Position numbers and translations under genes: made by a program. Below, piece by piece: positions 48,286-56,665 of a stretch of 64,000 nt of DNA (position 1 is the first letter of the stretch; each line of letters starts with the position of its first letter). Source of the stretch: Proteus hauseri ATCC 700826 (GTDB lineage: Bacteria > Pseudomonadota > Gammaproteobacteria > Enterobacterales > Enterobacteriaceae); the NCBI RefSeq assembly GCF_001654965.1, contig NZ_LXEV01000034.1, positions 62,001 to 126,000 of the forward strand, given 5' to 3'. Below the pieces are notes generated by a model. It searched no databases. It was given only the letters and a program-made list of their open reading frames with translations, and had not been told where the DNA came from.

Positions 48286-48868
48286 GAATATACCTCGTAT
48301 CTGGTTACAGTATTCAAAACCGTAAAAAGAACCCTCACCTCCCAGTATCAATAAGATAATCTGTACGGAATTCGTAGCCACTCACATCCTTATGCAACGA
48401 AATAGATAACTGCTAATGAGATAATCCAAGTTCCTTTTATTTTGGAATATACACAATGCCCTTTATGACAGACAAATATCTATAAAGTTATATTCCTACT
48501 AAATTCCTTGTTAATTTAAGATAGGCTATCCATTTTCTATCTCACATCACACAATTATCAAAGAAACAAATTAAATCTAAAATAAATTCAATATGTTGAG
48601 TATCTTTGTGAGTGATTTAATCTGGAGTTATTATCTATAAAGTTTGTATTTTATGCCAGTAAGGTTGTTCGGTTAATATCGGTTAAACACCATTAACCGA
48701 ATTTAACCGAAATATCCACAACATTAAAAACAAATAAACTTGTTTAAACTATGTTTTAGTAATTGAAAACAAATGAATATATAAAAAAACAATATTTATC
48801 TGGTTATAATACAAATTTTAGCTAAAATAGGATCTAACTCGTAGTGAATAAAAAAAGAGAAAAACAAC
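48286..48868. other. Region between the holin and the Ogr-like gene
   Basis: About 580 bp without a gene. It carries the promoters of two divergent phage-derived genes and a cluster of four CGGTTAA motifs listed separately. Confidence 0.5.
48670..48709. promoter_or_regulatory. Fourfold CGGTTAA operator-like palindrome
   Basis: CGGTTAAT (48670), CGGTTAAA (48680), then in inverted orientation ATTAACCG (48692) and TTTAACCG (48702). The two halves together form an imperfect 40-bp dyad with 10-bp spacing between repeats, one helical turn. It lies 160 bp upstream of the Ogr-like gene. Confidence 0.7.
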
Positions 48869-49129
48869 ATGCGTGTATTAACAATTTTTTGTCCTGAGTG
48901 TGGTGAAAAAGCGATGGTTAAAAAAAGTAACAGAAAACACAAAGAGTTATCGGATCTCTATTGTGCATGTAGCGATCCTGAATGTGGGCACACTTTTGTT
49001 TTAAATCTTACTTTTAGCCATACATTAATGCCCAGTGCAAAAAACAAAGATGCCCTCTTGTTAAGTGTGATAAAAAACTTGTCACCAGAGCAACGGGAAA
49101 AAGCTTTAGCACTATTACAAGGTGTTTAA
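48869..49129 (+). CDS. Ogr/Delta-like zinc-finger transcription activator
   Basis: 86 residues. The four-cysteine finger CPECGEKAMVKKSNR ... LYCACSDPECGHTFV resembles P2 Ogr, which activates phage late promoters by contacting RNA polymerase alpha. The C-terminal half is helical (LSPEQREKALALLQG). With the holin and endolysin it is the only phage-like DNA here, so it is probably a P2-type remnant that may control the lysis pair. Confidence 0.85.
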   Translation: MRVLTIFCPECGEKAMVKKSNRKHKELSDLYCACSDPECGHTFVLNLTFSHTLMPSAKNKDALLLSVIKNLSPEQREKALALLQGV

Positions 49130-49403
49130 TTTTTCTCTGTAACTCCCTTCTCTTCTTTTTTTATGATCTTGCTCCCATTCTGGCAGGTTAATTGACTATC
49201 ATGTTCTTATAAAAACATAAATGATGTAGATTCATTTTTAACCCAAACAAAAAATAATTCTTATGTTTATTACAAGCAGCTCGGCTGTTTTGCTAAAAAA
49301 GTCATGATTTTATCCAGTCTCTAATCAAAAAAGCACAAGACCTAATATGGAGAATTTATTTTTCCACTTTTAGGCTAAGCCACATTTCAAATGGAGCGTT
49401 AAG

Positions 49404-50468
49404 ATGAAAAAACTTATTAATCGTGTTGATGATGTTTTATCTGAACAGTTGCAAGGTTTTGCAAAAGCTCATCCTGAAATCAAATTACATCCCTCTCTTT
49501 TTTATGTCACACGTCAGGATGCTCCCATAAAAGGAAAAGTGGCTCTGTTATCTGGCGGCGGCAGTGGTCATGAACCTATGCATGCCGGATTTGTAGGTAA
49601 AGGCATGTTAGATGGTGCTTGCCCTGGTGAGATATTCACATCCCCCACTCCAGATAAAATGTATGAATGTGCTAAAGCCATTGATAGCGGTGAAGGCGTA
49701 TTAATGATTGTTAAAAACTATACGGGAGATGTGCTCAATTTTGAAACAGCAACTGAGCTTCTACATGATGATGGTGTCAAAATTGCCTCTGTTTTAGTTG
49801 ATGATGATGTTGCGGTGAAAGACAGCTTATATACAGCAGGACGTCGTGGCGTAGCGAATACGGTATTAATGGAAAAGCTACTTGGTGCTGCTGCCGAGCG
49901 CGGTGACGCTTTAGATGAACTGGTTAAACTAGGTCATCAAATTAACAATAATGGCTTTTCAATTGGCATTGCGTTAACCGCTTGTACTGTTCCAGCGGCG
50001 GGAAAACCTTCTTTTACTCTTCCTGAAAATGAAATGGAATTTGGCGTGGGAATTCATGGTGAACCAGGCATTGATCGTCGGAGGTTTACTTCACTAAACG
50101 ATACTGTAGATGCCATGTTCAATACCTTGATTGAAAATGGTCATTATCAGCGCACCATTCGACAATGGGATCGCAATAAAGGCGACTGGATCGAAGAAGT
50201 CCAAATTAAATTTCCCCTACAACCCGGTGATCATGTTATTGCACTAGTGAACAATCTTGGTGCTACACCTTTATCTGAACTTCACGGCGTTTATTATCGT
50301 CTCACTGAATGCTGTAAAAAATTTGGCTTATCCATCGAACGCACCTTAATTGGCTCTTATTGCACTTCATTAGATATGTCAGGCATCTCCATTACCCTAT
50401 TAAAAGTAGATGATGAATTACTTACGCTATGGGATGCCCCTGTATCTACGCCAGCGATGGTTAACTAG
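49404..50468 (+). CDS. dhaK: PTS-dependent dihydroxyacetone kinase, substrate-binding subunit DhaK
   Basis: 354 residues. DhaK binds dihydroxyacetone through a covalent hemiaminal with a His, here in the motif GIHGEPGIDRRRF (about residues 215-227). N-terminal LLSGGGSGHEPMHAGFVG and GVLMIVKNYTGDVLNF are family signatures. First of dhaKLM, which turns dihydroxyacetone into DHAP at the expense of PEP. No dhaR regulator lies in the window. Confidence 0.97.
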   Translation: MKKLINRVDDVLSEQLQGFAKAHPEIKLHPSLFYVTRQDAPIKGKVALLSGGGSGHEPMHAGFVGKGMLDGACPGEIFTSPTPDKMYECAKAIDSGEGVLMIVKNYTGDVLNFETATELLHDDGVKIASVLVDDDVAVKDSLYTAGRRGVANTVLMEKLLGAAAERGDALDELVKLGHQINNNGFSIGIALTACTVPAAGKPSFTLPENEMEFGVGIHGEPGIDRRRFTSLNDTVDAMFNTLIENGHYQRTIRQWDRNKGDWIEEVQIKFPLQPGDHVIALVNNLGATPLSELHGVYYRLTECCKKFGLSIERTLIGSYCTSLDMSGISITLLKVDDELLTLWDAPVSTPAMVN

Positions 50469-50500
50469 CCGATTTAATAAAGATTAAAAAGGAATAAAAA

Positions 50501-51133
50501 ATGACATTAACAAATCAGCAAATTATTCTTTGGCTACAACAATGTGCCGAACTTTTTGAACAAAATAGTGATTATCTGACCGATCTAGACCGCGAAATTG
50601 GAGATGCTGACCACGGATTAAATATGAATAGGGGTTTTAAAAAAGTCGCAGAAAAATTACCTGAATTTGAAGATAAAGACATCGGTTTTATCCTTAAAAA
50701 TACAGGCATGGTACTACTCTCTAATATAGGTGGAGCGAGTGGTCCTTTATTTGGTACCTTTTTTATTAGAGCCGCAAAACCGACGATATCACGCCAAAAT
50801 CTAAATTTAGTCCAATTCACTGAAATGATAATAGACGGTGTTGAAGGTATTGTTAGTAGAGGTAAAGCCGAACCTAATGATAAGACCATGTGTGATGTTT
50901 GGTGGACAGTGATTGATAGCTTAGAACAAGCTAATCAACAAAACTTAACCATAAAAGAAGCGATAACACAGGCTTACGCTTCAGCTCAACAAGCAGCTGA
51001 AAAAACTATTCCTATGCAAGCAAGAAAAGGACGAGCCAGCTACCTTGGTGAGCGTAGCATTGGACATAAAGATCCTGGTGCAGCTTCTGTTGTACTAATA
51101 ATGCAAGCGCTTGTTAATAGTATTAACGCGTAA
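50501..51133 (+). CDS. dhaL: Dihydroxyacetone kinase ADP-binding subunit DhaL
   Basis: 210 residues, helical barrel. DREIGDADHGLNMNRGF (about residues 27-43) holds the Asp residues that bind the Mg-ADP cofactor, and GGASGPLFGTFF and GHKDPGAASV are conserved. DhaL takes phosphate from DhaM and passes it to dihydroxyacetone on DhaK. It lies 32 bp after dhaK. Confidence 0.97.
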   Translation: MTLTNQQIILWLQQCAELFEQNSDYLTDLDREIGDADHGLNMNRGFKKVAEKLPEFEDKDIGFILKNTGMVLLSNIGGASGPLFGTFFIRAAKPTISRQNLNLVQFTEMIIDGVEGIVSRGKAEPNDKTMCDVWWTVIDSLEQANQQNLTIKEAITQAYASAQQAAEKTIPMQARKGRASYLGERSIGHKDPGAASVVLIMQALVNSINA

Positions 51134-51165
51134 TACACAATAACAATAGGATAAAAAGGTCAGCT

Positions 51166-52614
51166 ATGATTAATATCGTTATTGTTTCGCATAGTAAACA
51201 CCTTGCTGAAGGTGTAGCAGAACTTGCAAGCCAAATGATTAATCCTGATCATTGTCGGCTTGCTGTCGCGGCAGGTGTTAATGATGAAGAACATGTTATT
51301 GGGACTGATGCTGTAAAAATTATGACCGCAATAGAGTCATTAGCAGATGCACAATCAATAGTCGTGATGATGGATTTAGGCAGTGCTATTTTAAGCACAG
51401 AAACCGCGTTGGAACTACTTGAACCGGAAATAGCTAATAAAGTCACACTTTGTTCTGCACCATTAGTTGAAGGCACATTAGCCGCAGTTGTCGCTGCATC
51501 TTCAGGTGCTTCACTGGAAAAAGTGTTAGAAGAAGCCTCACAATCGTTATATCCAAAAAAAATTCAATTAGGTGAAAATTTCTCTCAGCCTCAAAGTAAT
51601 CTCACTTTGCCAACTAAAATTCAAGGTAAAGAGGCCCGTTGGGTGATACGTAATCCGCATGGATTACATGTTCGGCCAGCGGCCACTCTTGTCGAATTAC
51701 TTTCAACTTTTCAAGCCGACTACCAGTTAATTAAAGGTGATCGCCGAATTAATCCTTTGAGCTTAAATCAATTATCCTTAATACAAATTCGTAAAGGTGA
51801 TGAGATAACTTTAATCGCCTCTGGCGAACAAGAAAATGAAGCCATTGCAGCATTTCTTAAGTTAGCTGAAAATGGATTCGGTGAAGACCTTACTTCTTCT
51901 TTAGATAAAGTGACATTACATGGCGTATTAGTTCCTCCCTCCTCAATTAAAGCCCCTGCTTTTATTTGGCAAGAAACTCAACTTGTTCCATCAGACGAAG
52001 TGACAGGAACACTAACTATTGAAGAACAAACACAACAGCTCACTCAAGCAATACATGAAACGATTAATGATCTGAAAAATTATGCTAAAAAAGCAAAAAA
52101 AGAGATAGGCGAACACGTTGCCGCCATTTTTACTGGCCATATCATGATGTTAGATGATGAGGAATTAATAACATCTGTTATTGAGCGCATAAAAAGTAAC
52201 AAACTCAGCACACAACAAGCTTGGTTTGATGAAATGCAAATACGTGCACAAACTTATCAAAATCTTCACGATCCTTATATTCGTGCTCGTGAACTTGATT
52301 TACGTGATCTGTGTAATCAAGTTCTTTACCATCTACAACAGAAAATAAAACCTATTTTTAAATCATCACACCCCGTTATTTTAATTGCTGAAGAGCTATT
52401 TCCGTCAACAGTAATAAAACTAGCAAGAGATAAGATCCTCGGCATAGCGCTTGCCAAAGGAGATCATCGTTCTCATAGCGCAATAATCGCCTCAGAATTA
52501 CAACTATTTATGCTGGTCAAACTAGGTGAAGATTTACTCAATGTGCAACATAACCAGAAACTAATTTTGGAGCCAAGCCAAAACGCGCTCTCCTTCTCTA
52601 TATCTGCAAACTAA
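51166..52614 (+). CDS. dhaM: Multidomain phosphotransfer protein DhaM
   Basis: 482 residues with three PTS domains in order: EIIA-mannose-like (IVIVSHSKHLAEGV, phospho-His about residue 9), HPr (RNPHGLHVRPAATLVELL, about 162-179) and a truncated EI N-terminal domain (GDHRSHSAIIASEL near 432-445). EI phosphorylates the chain, which rephosphorylates ADP on DhaL. The E. coli DhaM has the same layout and length. Last gene of the operon. Confidence 0.96.
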   Translation: MINIVIVSHSKHLAEGVAELASQMINPDHCRLAVAAGVNDEEHVIGTDAVKIMTAIESLADAQSIVVMMDLGSAILSTETALELLEPEIANKVTLCSAPLVEGTLAAVVAASSGASLEKVLEEASQSLYPKKIQLGENFSQPQSNLTLPTKIQGKEARWVIRNPHGLHVRPAATLVELLSTFQADYQLIKGDRRINPLSLNQLSLIQIRKGDEITLIASGEQENEAIAAFLKLAENGFGEDLTSSLDKVTLHGVLVPPSSIKAPAFIWQETQLVPSDEVTGTLTIEEQTQQLTQAIHETINDLKNYAKKAKKEIGEHVAAIFTGHIMMLDDEELITSVIERIKSNKLSTQQAWFDEMQIRAQTYQNLHDPYIRARELDLRDLCNQVLYHLQQKIKPIFKSSHPVILIAEELFPSTVIKLARDKILGIALAKGDHRSHSAIIASELQLFMLVKLGEDLLNVQHNQKLILEPSQNALSFSISAN

Positions 52615-52620
52615 TTAAAT

Positions 52621-52662
52621 AACCATGCCTTTAATTTATTCGAGATAAGGCATGGTTATTTT
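52621..52662 (+). terminator. Terminator of dhaKLM
   Basis: A perfect 11-bp stem AACCATGCCTT / AAGGCATGGTT with a 15-nt loop and an ATTTTA tail, 7 bp after the dhaM stop codon. Confidence 0.88.
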
Positions 52663-52928
52663 ACTTTAAATTAACAACTTTAGTTTCTTATATTTTATAA
52701 TGAAATTAAAAACAAATTAAGTTAACATTTCAATATATATTATAAATATATAAAAACTAAAAATATAATAATCACTATTATTGATTTAAATCTTTATTGA
52801 ATAATCGGATTAAGATTTATTTAATCATTTACAACAAATAATGAATATCAATAAAAGACTTAATTGATTAATAATTAATACATTCATTTTAAAATTCATC
52901 AAACATGCAAAAATTAAGTTTAATTTAG
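52663..52928. other. A+T-rich stretch before the ecp remnant
   Basis: About 265 bp of very A+T-rich DNA with no gene and no clear repeat. Confidence 0.4.
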
Positions 52929-53506
52929 GGTAATAATAACTTTATTCCCTTATGCCACTTATATATTTGAATGACTAAATAATAAAAACGGTGAAAACAG
53001 TTTTAATATCGCCGCTGGCTAGCTGAAACATGTGGTGCTTTATTCTAGTAACGTCGCCGTTCATTAACCAGAAGTAAAACAAATGGTCACCGTATTGGGC
53101 TGCTTAAAAACCTGATGCAAAATTGTTAGCCAGTACATAAATGCATAACCATATTGACCCATCGGTTGATGTTTCTCACCCCACCATTAGAGGCTAGCTT
53201 TATTGCTTATTTACCTCAAAAGATAAACGTACCTTTTTCAGCTTATCTGTCTTACCTCCCACCAAAATGGATAAAAATATCAGCAAGAAGCGCCTGTAAT
53301 AATGAGCCTATTGATGGACAGAAAACACATGGCCTTATCCTTATCAGCTAGAAGGCTATTTTTACCATACTGATTTATAGCTCTCGGATCCCATAAATGA
53401 AGGTATTTCTCTTTATTTATTAGCATGTGAAAACTGGATTGGTGTCGTATAAGCAAGCGGTTATGTAATTGTATTTGCTAAATGGTCTGATACTGATATT
53501 CATTAA
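52929..53506 (+). pseudogene. Collapsed remnant of a second ecpC-ecpD
   Basis: Bases 52929-53155 align with the 3' part of the intact ecpC (about 45479-45722), including GGTAATAATAACTTTATTCC, but carry stop codons and small deletions. Near 53156 the match jumps to the 3' part of ecpD (about 47121-47493), including the regions encoding KINVPFSAYLSY and KISARSACNN, so about 1.4 kb is deleted in between. Stops occur in the ecpD part too, for example the TAG that replaces the Gln codon near 53196. A 65-residue open frame at 53154-53351 is just part of this wreck. Confidence 0.9.
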
Positions 53507-53642
53507 TGTATAGCCAACAGATATAAGCACCTATTTGTATCCGTTTTCTTTTTATTATGTCTAATAGGATTATCACCACATTATTCTAATTTTGCGGTAC
53601 TATTAGATAACTTATTTTAAATTCACCATTGGAAAGCCTGTT

Positions 53643-54329
53643 ATGTACACACTATTAAAAGCGATAGGCGCACTAATCTTTTTTGGATATTCTTTTTATG
53701 CCAATGCACTTTATGTTGATTCTGAGGTTTTTACTTTAGAATCAAATAAAACCTTTTTTTCACGTACTTATCTAAATAATACCGATAGAACAAACCTCTA
53801 TAAAATTCATATTTATAAAATTGAAAAACCGGGTGGCAAAGAGAAGGATGAAGTGCAACTTCCCATAGAAAATGGTGAAATACTTTATACACCATTGCAG
53901 AAAGTATTATTACCTGGCGAGCATGAATTTTTTAAATTATTTTATAAAGGAGCTAGCGATAATAAAGAGCGCTATTACCGAATTATTATTGAAGAAACTC
54001 CGGTAAATTTAGTGCCTTATAATGAAAATACCAAGCAGCCTTTGGTAGTTCCTACTGTTGGATTAAATACAGTGATGGTGATACGTCCTCGTGAGCTTAA
54101 TTTTGCTTATAATCACGATAATATTGCAGGCACAATAACAAATACCGGTAATACTTATTTCCGTCTACTTCTGAATGATAAATGTGATTCAGAAGAAGAA
54201 AATGCAAAAATATTACAATTATTACCCGGTGAAAGTTACCAACACCCTTGGCTTAAGAAAGAACATAAGCAACTGATTATCGCGTTTGATCGTTATATTT
54301 CATTAAAAAGTGACTGTTTTAAAGAATAG
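53643..54329 (+). CDS. ecpE: Periplasmic fimbrial chaperone, EcpE type
   Basis: 228 residues with a signal peptide (about 1-23). Chaperone features: LLPGEHEFFKLFYKGASDNK and ERYYRIIIEETP, then VMVIRPRELNFAYNHDN, ITNTGNTYFRLLLNDKCDSE and LPGESYQHPWLK. The Cys-Asp-Ser-Glu-Glu stretch and the final Cys (SDCFKE) match EcpE rather than EcpB. It is intact although the ecpC-ecpD just upstream are destroyed, so it may serve the complete ecpABCD 6 kb upstream. GGAAAG precedes the ATG. Confidence 0.85.
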   Translation: MYTLLKAIGALIFFGYSFYANALYVDSEVFTLESNKTFFSRTYLNNTDRTNLYKIHIYKIEKPGGKEKDEVQLPIENGEILYTPLQKVLLPGEHEFFKLFYKGASDNKERYYRIIIEETPVNLVPYNENTKQPLVVPTVGLNTVMVIRPRELNFAYNHDNIAGTITNTGNTYFRLLLNDKCDSEEENAKILQLLPGESYQHPWLKKEHKQLIIAFDRYISLKSDCFKE

Positions 54330-54387
54330 CTAAAAATAATTATTTAAATTAAAAAGGTCACCAAAGTGACCTTTTATTTAAATAAGA

Positions 54388-55341
54388 TTAAGGTTGATAA
54401 TTTGGGTTATTCACTTTAACTAATTCTTTATTTTCATTTAATTTGTAATACCAACCTGAATTGATTTTTTGTGCATCTGCAATATTAGCAGGATATTCAT
54501 TCTCTTCATTCTCGGTGTAAAAAAGCAAAATATCAGGCCGATCATTTATCATGGTTATAACCGCCAAAATACTTTTGATGCCCACTTTAACCCATTCCAT
54601 ATCTTCTTTTACAACAACAATTGATTTGTTATCAGTAGAAACTCGACTCTCTTTACCCAAACAAATAATTTCTTGTTTTTCAACAAGATAATTAACTTTT
54701 TCGCTTAATGCTGCGTTTTCAATTCTAGCATATACATTATCGCCCGTTGATAATAATGCACGACAGCCCTTTGAGCCGACTCTATTTTTATCACCCATTG
54801 ATAAAATAATATTATTAGACGCAGGTGAATAATCATCGATACGAGAATAATTACCTGTAGTAATTAACTTAGCATTAATAACACAATAGTTAGAAGGAGA
54901 TGTATAAATAGTTGAATCACTTCCAGAAGAAAAGCAAATGCTATTTTCTAAAAATTTATAATCATTATAAGAGTTTGTTTTATGAGTTAACTCTTGTCCT
55001 TTTAATAACTCATATCCTGTATAAAAAATAGCACCATTACCAAAAGCACAGTTTACTGATTTATTGCCAGGACAGATAATTGTATTTTCAGCAAAAGTAA
55101 CAAATTTATTATTGGTCGTAGGAGTAAACTCGGCAGGATTTTCATAAATAACTTCACTCGAATCGCCGTATATTTGAGCTCTCTCCTCAAAACATACAAT
55201 TTCTGAGTTATTACTTTGGGAATAAACATAAGCGGGTTCAGGCTCTGCCCCCATTGCCATTAATTTAGCATTATCATTAACCACAAAAACATTAGCATTT
55301 TGATTAATGTAAGCACTTTTTTCTATATTAATATTTTTCAT
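54388..55341 (-). CDS. Unrecognised repetitive protein, possible beta-solenoid
   Basis: 317 residues; I do not recognise a family. There is no signal peptide or membrane span. Most of the length is a series of loose 18-24-residue units with Asn/Ser turns and short hydrophobic strands (NNSEIVCFEERAQIYG, NNKFVTFAENTIICPG, NNIILSMGDKNRVGS), the pattern of a right-handed beta-helix. The last 80 residues (SIVVVKEDMEWVKVGIKSIL, then WYYKLNENKELVKVNN) look like a separate domain. Eight or nine cysteines, many at equivalent strand positions, suggest a cytoplasmic stack or metal sites. AAGGATG precedes the start. Confidence 0.7.
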   Translation of the reverse strand: MKNINIEKSAYINQNANVFVVNDNAKLMAMGAEPEPAYVYSQSNNSEIVCFEERAQIYGDSSEVIYENPAEFTPTTNNKFVTFAENTIICPGNKSVNCAFGNGAIFYTGYELLKGQELTHKTNSYNDYKFLENSICFSSGSDSTIYTSPSNYCVINAKLITTGNYSRIDDYSPASNNIILSMGDKNRVGSKGCRALLSTGDNVYARIENAALSEKVNYLVEKQEIICLGKESRVSTDNKSIVVVKEDMEWVKVGIKSILAVITMINDRPDILLFYTENEENEYPANIADAQKINSGWYYKLNENKELVKVNNPNYQP

Positions 55342-55971
55342 AATAACATCCTTATTTTATTAAAAAGACACTTCATGTGTCGTCTACTGTCACAAAACAC
55401 TGTTAATACATACAGTATTATATTTTAAAAATTATTTATGATAAGTCCATCACAAATAATTACACCTCCCTAATTATTATTTTTTAGTTTAATTATCTGA
55501 TACTAACCTTTATTTTTGTCTATTTTTCTTTACTTAGAGCTACGTTTTTATACTTATTTTTCTTGCTATTTTTCTTAATTGATTCTCATTTTTTTAATTC
55601 AATTTATTAAAAAAATAATTTAACAACATAGAATATATTATTTTTTTAAATATATAATTCCTTAGAGTAACTTATTCTTTTTAATATTTATGTTGTTTTA
55701 CATTAAGAACTCAATCAACAACTGACCAGGTAATATCTTTAATATATTGATATAGTTAAACTTTACATTACTCACCATTTAAAAATATTTATTACATTTT
55801 ATTCCTATTTTTTACGAACATTAAAATAAAATATTTTTCAAATTCATTTAATAATTTTTCTTATGGATACTCGTTTTTTGACCATCCAAATAGTAAAATA
55901 AACATACTCATGAAAAATATTTCTTAGCCGATATAGCTATTAACATCGACTTTACCGTTTAGGAATAAACC
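55342..55971. other. A+T-rich promoter region upstream of the second pilin gene
   Basis: About 630 bp between divergent genes. I see no gene, repeat or clear operator beyond the low-complexity A/T sequence. Confidence 0.4.
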
Positions 55972-56565
55972 ATGAAAAAAATGACCTCATATTTAGTATT
56001 GTTACTCACTTTTTTTGTTACTCATGCAGTCTATGCAGCAGAGGCTTTATCATTGCAAACCACTGCAAGCTGGCGTGCAACAGCAGTAAAAAAACCACAA
56101 AGTGAATTAACAATAACACCTTTAAATGCACTGCATTTTGAATTTGCTGAAAATGAAAAACGTTTTAATTCACAATCAGGATCTTTTGATATTACGGTTA
56201 AAGATGCTGAAGGTGCGACCGATTTTAAATTAACCTCAAAAATTATTAGCAATGAACTAAAAAACCCAGCAGATAAATCAGTATTAACAGTTAATACACA
56301 TTGGAATGGTAAGCCATTATCTACACATAACGAAACAACCATTCTTGATAGTCATAAAGGGGTTAATGGCGGATTAGTTGCAACAAATAGCGAAGAAGAA
56401 AAAAGTGAGCTTAAAAATATGCAGAGCGCATTTTTATTTAATTTAATCAATAATAATCAATCAGCACCTTTAGCATCGTTACCCAATGGCTCATGGGAAG
56501 GGTCACTACGCATTGAATTTACCAGTAAATGGTCGGGGGATTTTGTGACTCTCGCCTCACGATAA
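55972..56565 (+). CDS. Second EcpA-like pilin
   Basis: 197 residues with a signal peptide (about 1-23, cut after VYA). It is clearly paralogous to EcpA at 42001: TASWRATAVKKPQSELTITP, LHFEFAENEKRFNSQSGSFD, DFKLTSKIISNEL and WEGSLRIEFTSKWSGDF. The middle part has diverged. With no chaperone or usher directly beside it, it may be an alternative or minor subunit for the ecpABCD machinery, or a survivor of a duplicated operon. Confidence 0.88.
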   Translation: MKKMTSYLVLLLTFFVTHAVYAAEALSLQTTASWRATAVKKPQSELTITPLNALHFEFAENEKRFNSQSGSFDITVKDAEGATDFKLTSKIISNELKNPADKSVLTVNTHWNGKPLSTHNETTILDSHKGVNGGLVATNSEEEKSELKNMQSAFLFNLINNNQSAPLASLPNGSWEGSLRIEFTSKWSGDFVTLASR

Positions 56566-56599
56566 TGTTAGTGATTATCTCGCAGCAAAAAATACATTA

Positions 56600-56624
56600 A
56601 AGAGCGCCGTTTAGGCGCTTCTTT
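56600..56624. terminator. Terminator between the second pilin gene and pgtA
   Basis: AGCGCC / GGCGCT with a GTTTA loop and TTCTTT after it. It lies about 35 bp after the pilin stop and before the converging pgtA end. Confidence 0.75.
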
Positions 56625-56665
56625 ATGATTAATTATCTGTAAAATTGATTTTATCCATCTTCTAA

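Noticed and set aside
48286-48868. P2 Ogr binding site (TGT-N12-ACA) near the holin promoter
   Set aside because: I looked at every TGT in this interval and found none with ACA at the proper distance.
53154-53351. 65-residue reading frame with similarity to EcpD
   Set aside because: It is a chance open piece inside the collapsed ecpC-ecpD remnant, so it is described there as a pseudogene.
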